64,000 nt of DNA from assembly GCA_964627665.1 (NCBI GenBank), contig CAZVKG010000012.1, positions 1 to 64,000 of the forward strand, given 5' to 3'. Positions 45,630-53,173 of the stretch are shown piece after piece. The stretch comes from UBA1351 sp964627665. GTDB lineage: Bacteria; Bacillota; Clostridia; Lachnospirales; Vallitaleaceae. Each line of letters opens with the position of its first letter. Within the stretch, counting starts at the first letter, position 1. Below the pieces are notes generated by a model. The model saw only the letters and a program-made list of their open reading frames with translations. It had not been told where the DNA came from and searched no databases. Made by a program: the position numbers and the translations under genes.

Positions 45630-46403
45630 TTAGATATCTAAAAATTCGTCTTGAAATTGTTGTAAATAAAAGTTCCTGATTTCTTCAATTTCGCCTAAAC
45701 CAATCGGATGACAGTTAACCAAATATCCATCTTCTTCCAAAACGGATTTCCATGATCCCTGCTTTCCCATCATATCATTCATCACGTGATCTCCTGCAAC
45801 AAATAATAAGGGAATCAGTTGAACTGAATTCACCTTAATTGCTTTAAGTTTTTTAATAACTTCTTCTACGCCATCTTCAATTGTTCCGACAATCACGGGA
45901 AGCCCTTCTTGACGCGCTACCTCTTCTATAGCATCATATTGCTGATGGGCTAAATGATCTGTACCATGGCCCATTAATACATAAGTTGTGTTTTCTTCAT
46001 TAAAACCATACTGCCTTTTTAGTATATGCACGACTGTTCTCATATCGTTTTCAGGAGATAATAAGGCTCTCCCAAGGGAAATCTTGACTTTAGTCTCTCT
46101 TTTACATACGTCGTCTATAGCTTCAACAATTCGATGGTATTCATGTCCAGGCAAAATATGTGTTGGTTGAAGATAAATCTCACGATAGCCCTCTTCTATC
46201 ATCGCTTCGATTGCCTCTTTTGGAGAAAATACACTTTTACCTTCTCCTTCCATTTTTTTTCGCACATAACGCGATGTATATGCTTGGATCACCTTAACAT
46301 GTTGATATGTCTTTTCAAACAAGTGATAAAGCGGCTCAATACTTTTATCCCGGCCGTTTGCCTTAGTTGTTCCATAACTCACAATAATAATAGCTTTTTT
46401 CAA
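45630..46403 (-). CDS. cbiK: Sirohydrochlorin cobaltochelatase CbiK
   Basis: A 257-residue class II chelatase that inserts Co(II) into sirohydrochlorin, the first committed step of the cobalt-early pathway. Both catalytic histidines line up with the family: His146 in YVLMGHGTDH and His206 in LFVAGDHVMND. It starts with TTG at 46403 (AAAGGA 9 nt upstream; no in-frame ATG nearby). No signal peptide is present, so it is the cytoplasmic type. It follows the cobalt importer genes directly, matching metal supply to use. Confidence 0.93.
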   Translation of the reverse strand: MKKAIIIVSYGTTKANGRDKSIEPLYHLFEKTYQHVKVIQAYTSRYVRKKMEGEGKSVFSPKEAIEAMIEEGYREIYLQPTHILPGHEYHRIVEAIDDVCKRETKVKISLGRALLSPENDMRTVVHILKRQYGFNEENTTYVLMGHGTDHLAHQQYDAIEEVARQEGLPVIVGTIEDGVEEVIKKLKAIKVNSVQLIPLLFVAGDHVMNDMMGKQGSWKSVLEEDGYLVNCHPIGLGEIEEIRNFYLQQFQDEFLDI

Positions 46404-46418
46404 TTTGATATATCCTTT

Positions 46419-47258
46419 CTATATTGCTCCAATCAAGGTGTCTAAATAGCGATTCATTTCGAATATGTTTTTAGGCATCTTCTCCTCTTGTCCAATAACA
46501 CCTTTCTGTCTTAACTTTTGATATATTTGATATAGTATCGGTAATGTGATACCGGACTTTTGCATGTGTTCTGATTTTTGAAACACCTCTTCCGGCCTTC
46601 CTTCACAAAGAATTTTCCCATCTTTCATAATGATAAAATAATCGGCCCATATCCACATACGTTCAACATCATGACTTGAAATAATGACTGTCATACCTGA
46701 TTGATGTAAGGCATCTAAATGTTCCATCAATTTATCTGCATATTGGGGATCCAATCCGGATGTGGGTTCATCAAGAACTAACACTTGAGGTTCCATTGCT
46801 AGCGCTCCTGCTAAAGCCACTCGTTGTTTCTGACCGTAACTTAATTCATAGGATAATTTATTCTTCATCGCAAATAAATGAGTTGCTGATAAAGCTGCTT
46901 GGACACGGCTGTTCACTTCTTCTACAGGCAATCCTAAATTCATCGGTCCATATGCCACGTCTTCATGAACAATTCCGGAAAAAATCTGTGATTCAGGATT
47001 CTGAAAAACAATACTTATGTTTTGTCTTAGTTTCTTAAGGGATTTTCTTCGATATTCAATCGGACTTTCTTGAAAATATATTTTCCCTGAACTCGGTTGA
47101 ATCAGTCCATTCATCATACACATTGCCGTCGATTTTCCGGCTCCGTTCGCACCCATTAAGGCCACTTTTGCACCTTGTTTAATAGCAAACGAAATATCAT
47201 CAAGCGCTTTTACACTTGAGTTTTGATAAGAATAGGATACATGTTCAAATCGCAGCAT
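46419..47258 (-). CDS. cbiO: Cobalt ECF importer ATPase CbiO
   Basis: A 279-residue ATPase of the energy-coupling-factor type. Walker A is GANGAGKST, the Q-loop region is VFQNPESQIFSGIVHEDVAYGP (typical of ECF ATPases), signature LSYGQKQRVALAGAL, Walker B VLVLDEPTSGLD. The ATG at 47258 has AAAGGA upstream and follows cbiQ by one base. Confidence 0.93.
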   Translation of the reverse strand: MLRFEHVSYSYQNSSVKALDDISFAIKQGAKVALMGANGAGKSTAMCMMNGLIQPSSGKIYFQESPIEYRRKSLKKLRQNISIVFQNPESQIFSGIVHEDVAYGPMNLGLPVEEVNSRVQAALSATHLFAMKNKLSYELSYGQKQRVALAGALAMEPQVLVLDEPTSGLDPQYADKLMEHLDALHQSGMTVIISSHDVERMWIWADYFIIMKDGKILCEGRPEEVFQKSEHMQKSGITLPILYQIYQKLRQKGVIGQEEKMPKNIFEMNRYLDTLIGAI

Positions 47259-47259
47259 A

Positions 47260-47895
47260 TTATATTTCCTTTCCATATCCCCTAGATATCATTGATTGAT
47301 ATAACTCGATGCCATGTTGATATAAACGCTGAAACAATCGTGCCCCAAGATATCCCAAGGACATATATGTTCTGCGAAGATTACTATATCCTAATCTAGA
47401 TTTTTGTGCCCGATGTATATCATTGAGGATGTCATATCCAATAAAGATCATTGGATATGACAAGCGCATAATATCGATAAGGACCTGGGGCACTTTAAAC
47501 TGTTCAAATGTTTTCAATATTTGTGATAAGGGTGTCGTTGCCAAAAAAGTAACCACAACAATCATACTCATCATTGCATTAAATCCTGTACGCAATCCTA
47601 GTACTAAGCCAGGGTGAGTAAAATAAACATGTGCACCTAGTTTTAATTCAAATGCAAAGGATAAAATATTCATAAAAATAAAACCACTGGGTATCATTAA
47701 AAATTTTGCTATCTCTTTTAAATCAGTCTCTCCGATTTTTCGAAGAATTACTAAAAGCATGAGTCCGATGAATCCGTTTAATAAACTATTTCTTCCAATG
47801 AATATAACCATCAGAAGAAAAAGCATGATGCTCATTTTGTATTTTCCATCGATGTTCTTTAATCCGGAATGATGGGCTATTTTATCTAATCGCAT
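47260..47895 (-). CDS. cbiQ: Cobalt ECF importer transmembrane subunit CbiQ
   Basis: A 211-residue membrane protein with about four to five helices and the cytoplasmic helices that couple to CbiO (IMRLSYPMIFIGYDILNDIHRAQKSR and LGARLFQRLYQ regions). I start at the ATG at 47895 with GAGG 6 nt upstream; the longer frame to 47997 would lie mostly inside cbiN. Overlaps cbiN by 14 nt. Confidence 0.88.
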   Translation of the reverse strand: MRLDKIAHHSGLKNIDGKYKMSIMLFLLMVIFIGRNSLLNGFIGLMLLVILRKIGETDLKEIAKFLMIPSGFIFMNILSFAFELKLGAHVYFTHPGLVLGLRTGFNAMMSMIVVVTFLATTPLSQILKTFEQFKVPQVLIDIMRLSYPMIFIGYDILNDIHRAQKSRLGYSNLRRTYMSLGYLGARLFQRLYQHGIELYQSMISRGYGKEI

Positions 47896-48163
47896 TTTTT
47901 CCTCGATAATAGCCAATAATATATGTAATAATACCGGCACCAATGGCTGCTTGCAAACTAAATAATAAGCTTTCAATTTCTCCACTTGGCGGTTCAAATA
48001 TACTATTTATCCATGGTGTATACTCCGGATATTCAGACATTATTGCCTCCTCAGCCAACCCATCAGCACCTTCAAAGGCACTTCCGGATTTTAAGTATAA
48101 AGGAGCTACCACAAGTACTATCATGATCATGAGAAGAATAATTGTCGTCTTTTTATTAATCAT
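47882..48163 (-). CDS. cbiN: Cobalt transport accessory protein CbiN
   Basis: A 93-residue small membrane protein: helix (TTIILLMIMIVLVVAPLYL), extracellular loop with FEGADGLAEEAI and YTPWINSIFEPPSGEIES (both typical of CbiN), second helix (LQAAIGAGIITYIIGYYRG). CbiN helps load cobalt onto CbiM. AAGGAGG precedes the ATG, which overlaps the cbiM stop (ATGA). Confidence 0.93.
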   Translation of the reverse strand: MINKKTTIILLMIMIVLVVAPLYLKSGSAFEGADGLAEEAIMSEYPEYTPWINSIFEPPSGEIESLLFSLQAAIGAGIITYIIGYYRGKNAIR

Positions 48164-48909
48164 ACGGTTTCCTCCTTGAGCCCCTGTTTTCTAAAATCAA
48201 GTAATTTTTTTGGCATGTACTTTGCTATCGTATTATAGATCAACACCGTTAAAATACCTTCGGAAAATGCTAAGGGTAGCTGTGTTAGTGCAAAAATACT
48301 TAAATACTCAAGCAAGGCTCCCAAAAAACCTGACTCTAAGCTGGGCCATGCCAATGCTAATTGAATTGCTGTAACACAATATGTTGCTAAATTGCCTAGC
48401 ATCGCAGCCATAAAAATAGCAACTGCTTTTTTTCCATTCATTTTTAAGACGAAATGATAGATGACTATTGCTACAAAAGGACCAACAATTGCCATTGAAA
48501 ATGTATTTGCTCCCAGTGTAGATAAGCCTCCATGTGCTAATAAAATCGCCTGAAACAAAAGAACAATAAGGCCAATAACGCTCATTACCCAAGGGCCTAC
48601 TAATATCGATCCTAACCCAACACCAGTGGGGTGCGAACAACTTCCTGTCAAAGAAGGTATTTTCAATGCCGACAGCATAAAAACATACGCAGTTGCCATC
48701 GCAATAATGACGATATTCTCTCCATTTTCTTCAATCAATTGTCTGATGTGCTTTATTCCAATGAGTAAAAAAGGCAGGCATATTACGGCCCATAATAAAG
48801 CCCATAAAGGTGATAAATAACCTTCCATAATGTGCATTGCAAAAGCCGGTTGCGGGGTTACAAGTAAAATCCATACGACTGAAAAAATAATCTTGTTAGC
48901 TTGTTTCAT
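48160..48909 (-). CDS. cbiM: Cobalt ECF importer substrate-specific subunit CbiM
   Basis: A 249-residue membrane protein that captures Co(II). A signal-peptide-like segment ends PAFA just before MHIMEGYLSP; cleavage there would expose the N-terminal Met-His that coordinates the metal in this family. GSCSHPTGVGLGSILVGPW carries further conserved His. The ATG at 48909 has AAGGAGG at 6 nt; the ATG at 48915 abuts that site. First gene of the cobalamin operon, 69 bases downstream of the riboswitch terminator. Confidence 0.93.
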   Translation of the reverse strand: MKQANKIIFSVVWILLVTPQPAFAMHIMEGYLSPLWALLWAVICLPFLLIGIKHIRQLIEENGENIVIIAMATAYVFMLSALKIPSLTGSCSHPTGVGLGSILVGPWVMSVIGLIVLLFQAILLAHGGLSTLGANTFSMAIVGPFVAIVIYHFVLKMNGKKAVAIFMAAMLGNLATYCVTAIQLALAWPSLESGFLGALLEYLSIFALTQLPLAFSEGILTVLIYNTIAKYMPKKLLDFRKQGLKEETV

Positions 48910-48977
48910 TGTCATCCTCCTTGAAAATATTGACCTCAAGTGAGAAAAATCCAACAAAATTTCCTATTATAGTGCAT

Positions 48978-49005
48978 AAAAAAACTGACGCTATGAAAAC
49001 GTCAG
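48978..49005 (-). terminator. Riboswitch-controlled terminator upstream of cbiM
   Basis: On the minus strand CTGACG (49005-49000) and CGTCAG (48990-48985) form the stem, followed by seven T (48984-48978). It sits between the cobalamin aptamer and cbiM, the expected expression platform. The left arm and loop can instead pair with 49038-49031 (GAGAACGT with ACGTTTTC, 8 pairs, one G-U), a candidate antiterminator. Confidence 0.85.
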
Positions 49006-49061
49006 ACTTATCTCGTTAGAAAATAATGTCACGTTCTCCATCGCTCGTAGAGGTTTAGTGC

Positions 49062-49222
49062 AATCATACAGGCAAGTATTCTGACTCTGGTTCATCAGAC
49101 AATGCGCCTTCCCGAATTACCAGTGGCATTTTGCATTGTCCTCCCCATTACAGCGGCGGGACCGTAGAGGATTTTCACCTCTTTCCAGTTTAATCAATTC
49201 AAGCATCTTGAATTGAACCATG
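49062..49222 (-). promoter_or_regulatory. Cobalamin riboswitch aptamer
   Basis: The minus strand reads GGTGAAAATCC, then GGTCCCGCCGCTGTAA, a variable arm, and the B12-box-like GAGTCAGAATACTTGCCTG (49087-49069), the ordered landmarks of a cobalamin riboswitch. Boundaries are approximate. With its promoter upstream and terminator downstream it should switch off the cobalt/cobalamin operon when adenosyl- or other cobalamin is plentiful. This element, the promoter and terminator fill the 349-base non-coding stretch 48910-49258, the only one over 300 bases in the window. Confidence 0.92.
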
Positions 49223-49233
49223 TATTTAATGTT

Positions 49234-49262
49234 ATTCTAGCATTCATGTTAACTTACGTCAA
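49234..49262 (-). promoter_or_regulatory. Promoter of the cobalamin operon
   Basis: TTGACG (49262-49257) and TAGAAT (49239-49234) on the minus strand, exactly 17 bp apart. The -35 box overlaps the TGA stop codon of the preceding methyltransferase gene. Predicted start near 49227, just ahead of the aptamer. Confidence 0.75.
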
Positions 49263-49912
49263 CTAGAACTATGTTTCATCGTTACGTATCGCACATCATT
49301 CGTATATACAATCTCAAACCCAACTTCTTGGGCAATATAGGCCATTGTTTTTGTCGTAAAAAATGAGATATGGCTCCGATCACGCATATAGTGCCATCCG
49401 ATAAAATGTTCTGGATCTTTGTGATGAAACAGCGTCATTACAGCTAAGACACCACCCGGTTTAAGTAAGGACTTAAAAAGTTTAAAATACTCAATGGGAT
49501 TTCTCAAATGTTCAACAACTTCTGTTGACGTGATTAAATCATATTGTTTTCCTTGATAGACGGGATTCGGCGAATAAAACTTATCATAGATATCCATAGT
49601 ATAGCCATAATCACCTTCCAAGATTTGTGCTAGGACCGGAGACGGTCCACTCCCAAAATCCAAGCCTTCTCTTCCTTCCGACGCATAATCAACAATTGCA
49701 TTGTCAATAAAGGTCTTAAAATAGTCAACATATCTTGAATCTTCAATTGAATTATTATGTCCTTCATAGATTTTTAATTCTGCCTCTTTGGATATGAGGT
49801 GTTCTTGGTCTTTAAAAATATAGTCACAAGATTGGCACCAATAATAATCAGCAATTTTTGGGTGTTGAAGTAGCTGTGTTTCTCCACCACATAACAAACA
49901 ACTTGAGCTCAT
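49259..49912 (-). CDS. Class I SAM-dependent methyltransferase with N-terminal zinc ribbon
   Basis: A 217-residue protein. Four cysteines in CLLCG (about 5-9) and WCQSCDYIF (about 27-35) suggest a small zinc ribbon; the methyltransferase domain follows with motif I LDFGSGPSPVL, post-motif LITSTEVVEHLRNP and a motif around LKPGGVLAVMTLF. Substrate unknown; family members methylate small molecules, tRNA or proteins. The start at 49912 has AAAGGAAG 4 nt upstream. It follows helD by 15 nt, so the two are probably co-transcribed. Confidence 0.8.
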   Translation of the reverse strand: MSSSCLLCGGETQLLQHPKIADYYWCQSCDYIFKDQEHLISKEAELKIYEGHNNSIEDSRYVDYFKTFIDNAIVDYASEGREGLDFGSGPSPVLAQILEGDYGYTMDIYDKFYSPNPVYQGKQYDLITSTEVVEHLRNPIEYFKLFKSLLKPGGVLAVMTLFHHKDPEHFIGWHYMRDRSHISFFTTKTMAYIAQEVGFEIVYTNDVRYVTMKHSSS

Positions 49913-49927
49913 TTTTCTTCCTTTCAT

Positions 49928-52204
49928 TTATGCATAGTAAGCAATTGAATCTTTTTTATATATAATCGATAATCGATGCATGGCTCGCGTCATAGCCACA
50001 TAAAACAATTTAACATCAAGAGAATCTTTGTCATAATATTCCTCTAATGTTGTTATGATGACCGCATCAAATTCTAAGCCTTTTGCCAAATGGGCAGGTA
50101 TAATCAGAATACGGTGATTAAAATGTTTTGATTTTTCATCGATTAAGGCCATATCTAAGGATTGATCAAGCTTGCGTAAATGTTTATAGATGCTTTTTGC
50201 TTCTTCTTGCGACTTTGCAATAACAGCCATGGTTGTATAACCTTCTTGCGTCCATTCGGAAATCTCTGCTTCAATCTTTTTAACCACTTCCGCATTGGAT
50301 TTAAAGTCAATAATCTCCGGTTCTTTTCCATGACGTACCACCGGTTTTGCTTTGAGCAGGTAATCTAAATTCGCGTAATCAATCACTGTATTGGCTGCTT
50401 CCATAATCTCAACCGTTGTACGATAGCTTTGCTGTAAGGGTAGATATGTCACTTTGGGTTTAAAGATTTGATGTTGTATATAATCCCAGTTCTCAATCGA
50501 ACGATACATATGGATCCCTTGAGCTAAATCACCTAAAATCGTAAATCGTTCAGTATCTAACATTTGGCGTAGTACATAAAATTGAAAAGCACTTAAGTCT
50601 TGGGCTTCATCAATAACCACCATTTTTATATCCAAATTATTCTTCAAACCGAATAAACGCTCTTTTAAATATGCCAGAGGTGCTAAGTCCTCAACTTCAT
50701 ATTTTTTCTCTATATGATGCTGCTTTTCTTGTTGTGCAATATATTTGGCTAATTCGACAGAAAAATCCACCTCTGCAAAAACACCAATATTTTCTAATAA
50801 TTCATGGTAAAACGCGAATAAATCTTTTTGATAAAAGGTCGCCATATATTTTTTTACGACCGTTTTTGACATCTTTTGCAATTGATCTAATCGCAACTCA
50901 CGTTCATCCATCAGTGCAACTAATTTTTGCCGGCGCTCTTCTGTCTCCGCTTCCCTATCACGTATACGGTCAATTTTTTTTGAATAGGTCGCTTCGATCC
51001 TTTTTAATATCTCTTTGCTCTTGTTTCGGACATATGTTGTTAAATATTTTTTTATACTTTCTACCCGTTTATATAAAGGTAGATAACCGTATAACTCTTG
51101 ATATAATGTTTCGATTTCACTTTTTTCCAGCAAACAAAACTCATCCAAAAACAGACCTTTTTGCGGCAAGATTTGTTGTTCAATATCATCCACATATCGA
51201 TCTAGAAGCTCTTTCATTTTCATAGAATTCTTAAAGGAAGCCGCTTGACTAATCAAGTGCTTTTCTCCATCTGAAACAGCACCTTCATGAGAATGAATTA
51301 GGGTATTTAGCTTTTCATTGGAATCAGTAAGTTTGACCTTTTTGCCGATAATTTCATACATTAAATCAATATATGTTGTCTGTACAACCTTATCCGCGCC
51401 TAGTTCCGGAAGGACACTGGAAATATAGTCTAAGAACAGTGTGCTCGGTGCAATAATCATGAATTGTTCCGGATAAAATGTCTCCGCATATGTATAGATT
51501 AAATAGGCAATGCGATGTAAGGCAATCGTTGTTTTTCCACTTCCTGCAACACCTTGCACAATAAGTGGTTTATCAATGTCTGCCCGAATAATACGATTTT
51601 GTTCCGCTTGAATTGTCGAGACAATATCTTTTAACTTTTCACCGGCATGTTGGTCTAAGGATGCCTGTAAAAAGGTATCTGATGTAGAGATATCAACATC
51701 CATATACTCAAGTAATTGCCCATCTTCGATCGTATACTGACGTTTTTTTAATAACTCAATCGTATGTTCAGCATCGGCCGCTTCATATTTGGCTTGTCCT
51801 AATCGACCATCATAATACACGCTAGCAATCGGCGCCCGCCAGTCAATGACCATGGGCGTCTCCATAGATGGGTCGAACAGAGAGACTTTTCCGATATAAA
51901 GTTCTTCAATATGGTCCTTGTTCTCTTGTATGATATCCATTCGTGCAAAATAGGGTTTTTTGCGTGAATGCAAAAGTAAGTCAAAGTTTTTTTCTAAGGC
52001 ATCTAATAATTTCGAATTCAACATAATATTTGAGTAACTCAAACTACTATCAAGATAGTCTAAGTTAATATAGGCGTCTTTGATACTCTCTTTAAACTTT
52101 ATGCGATTTTCCATAACCGTGGCAATCGTTGCCTCTAAATAGGATTTTGTTTCATCTAATCGTCGAATTTCTTTTTTATAATCTGCGTGCTTTTCAATTG
52201 ACAT
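49928..52204 (-). CDS. helD: RNA polymerase recycling helicase-like ATPase HelD
   Basis: A 758-residue UvrD/Rep-like superfamily 1 protein that removes stalled RNA polymerase from DNA in Gram-positives. An N-terminal antiparallel coiled coil (about 1-75) precedes the ATPase; Walker A is GVAGSGKTT with Lys224, Walker B VVIDEAQDLSAFQF, and late helicase motifs LQQSYRTT and VAMTRAMHRL. A charged central insertion (about 390-470) fits the bridge/secondary-channel elements. The ATG at 52204 has AAAGGA 8 nt upstream. Some relatives protect against rifampicin. Confidence 0.87.
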   Translation of the reverse strand: MSIEKHADYKKEIRRLDETKSYLEATIATVMENRIKFKESIKDAYINLDYLDSSLSYSNIMLNSKLLDALEKNFDLLLHSRKKPYFARMDIIQENKDHIEELYIGKVSLFDPSMETPMVIDWRAPIASVYYDGRLGQAKYEAADAEHTIELLKKRQYTIEDGQLLEYMDVDISTSDTFLQASLDQHAGEKLKDIVSTIQAEQNRIIRADIDKPLIVQGVAGSGKTTIALHRIAYLIYTYAETFYPEQFMIIAPSTLFLDYISSVLPELGADKVVQTTYIDLMYEIIGKKVKLTDSNEKLNTLIHSHEGAVSDGEKHLISQAASFKNSMKMKELLDRYVDDIEQQILPQKGLFLDEFCLLEKSEIETLYQELYGYLPLYKRVESIKKYLTTYVRNKSKEILKRIEATYSKKIDRIRDREAETEERRQKLVALMDERELRLDQLQKMSKTVVKKYMATFYQKDLFAFYHELLENIGVFAEVDFSVELAKYIAQQEKQHHIEKKYEVEDLAPLAYLKERLFGLKNNLDIKMVVIDEAQDLSAFQFYVLRQMLDTERFTILGDLAQGIHMYRSIENWDYIQHQIFKPKVTYLPLQQSYRTTVEIMEAANTVIDYANLDYLLKAKPVVRHGKEPEIIDFKSNAEVVKKIEAEISEWTQEGYTTMAVIAKSQEEAKSIYKHLRKLDQSLDMALIDEKSKHFNHRILIIPAHLAKGLEFDAVIITTLEEYYDKDSLDVKLFYVAMTRAMHRLSIIYKKDSIAYYA

Positions 52205-52245
52205 TTTATGATTCCTTTCCATCGTGGTTCTGTTTAACGTCACTC

Positions 52246-52274
52246 ATTATAACACGCTTTTATCTTATTGGAAA
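52246..52274 (-). promoter_or_regulatory. helD promoter
   Basis: TTTCCA (52274-52269) and TATAAT (52251-52246), 17 bp apart on the minus strand, with TGT directly before the -10 (extended -10). 42 bases ahead of the helD ATG. Confidence 0.65.
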
Positions 52275-52276
52275 AT

Positions 52277-53014
52277 TTATTCTGATTCGACTTGATTGGA
52301 TGGTTGACTAAGGACTCTTGCAAGATTTGTGATCCCATGCAAGAAAAAAACAGAGGCAATCAAGTAGTAGGTATATCTAGGTTGTATCAAAATCAATATT
52401 CCTACGCCAATATAGATCAAGGAAATAAAGATCAAACTGATCTTTTCCGTTTTACTCATGGTATTTGTCACTTTATCCATTCGTTGAACAAAATGTGTAT
52501 GGTCTACAAGAGAATTAAACAAGGGTGTATGGTATTCTTTCTTGAAGACATTTTTTTTGACTTCTCGCCAAAATGATGGAAAAAAAACAATATTTAAAAA
52601 AAGGATGCCTAAAAATATGCTCAAAAAATATGTCAAACTCGAATAATAGTTTCCCCATGTTAAAAGCAATCCAATTTCGTCCATAAAAAGACCAAGTCCA
52701 AAACCATAAAGCATTGCAATTTTCTTACGGTGAATTCGCTTTGATTCCATCATAGAGAGCCATCCTGCAATTGCAATTAAAAGGATACCAAAATAAAAAT
52801 GATGAATGTGATGTCCGAACAAGATAATGTTTCTTCCTATATAGATGTTGACGGGTTCAAACATATCCCCATATTTGATGGCATCGGCATATTCATTTTT
52901 AGCTGAACCGGCTATAATGACGAGCAGACGAATTCCAATTAAGGAAAACAAGTATGATATTGTTATAATAAATGGGATACTTTGCATTTTCTTCTTATCT
53001 CTGATATTAATCAC
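52277..53014 (-). CDS. Uncharacterised multi-pass membrane protein with HHxHH motif
   Basis: I do not recognise the family. About 245 residues with six or seven predicted helices in two blocks: FIITISYLFSLIGIRLLVIIA, then FGHHIHHFYFGILLIAIAGW with five histidines' worth of polar residues at a helix start, then LYGFGLGLFMDEIGLLLTWG with an Asp-Glu pair in the membrane, then two more helices, a soluble stretch, and a C-terminal pair. His cluster plus Asp-Glu inside helices could form a metal or proton site (inference). The start is uncertain: GTG at 53014 is close to GGAG; ATG at 52987 has weak AAGAAG. An extended -10 (TGTTATACT, 53057-53049) lies upstream. Confidence 0.75.
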   Translation of the reverse strand: MINIRDKKKMQSIPFIITISYLFSLIGIRLLVIIAGSAKNEYADAIKYGDMFEPVNIYIGRNIILFGHHIHHFYFGILLIAIAGWLSMMESKRIHRKKIAMLYGFGLGLFMDEIGLLLTWGNYYSSLTYFLSIFLGILFLNIVFFPSFWREVKKNVFKKEYHTPLFNSLVDHTHFVQRMDKVTNTMSKTEKISLIFISLIYIGVGILILIQPRYTYYLIASVFFLHGITNLARVLSQPSNQVESE

Positions 53015-53119
53015 TCCAAATCATGTCAGCAAATATATATCTATAATAAGTATAACATATTAATCAATGCACTTTTTTACAAAAACTTTACATTTTACTG
53101 AAAGATTTATTGATTCTCC

Positions 53120-53150
53120 TTGATAGTATTAAAATAACAGATTATATAAT
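53120..53150 (+). promoter_or_regulatory. Promoter of the GT2 gene
   Basis: TTGATA (53120-53125) followed by overlapping -10 candidates TATATA (53143-53148, spacing 17) and TATAAT (53145-53150, spacing 19), ahead of AAGGAG and the ATG at 53174. Confidence 0.5.
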
Positions 53151-53173
53151 TTAGGAAGAGAAGGAGTGATAAT

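Noticed and set aside
48630..49260. Mobile element, tRNA or CRISPR signal in the only long intergenic region
   Set aside because: All of its structure is explained by promoter, cobalamin aptamer and terminator; no repeats of CRISPR type or tRNA folds seen here or elsewhere in the window.
50671..51225. 184-codon open frame opposite helD
   Set aside because: Antisense to the well-conserved helD sequence; no ribosome site and no recognisable domain.
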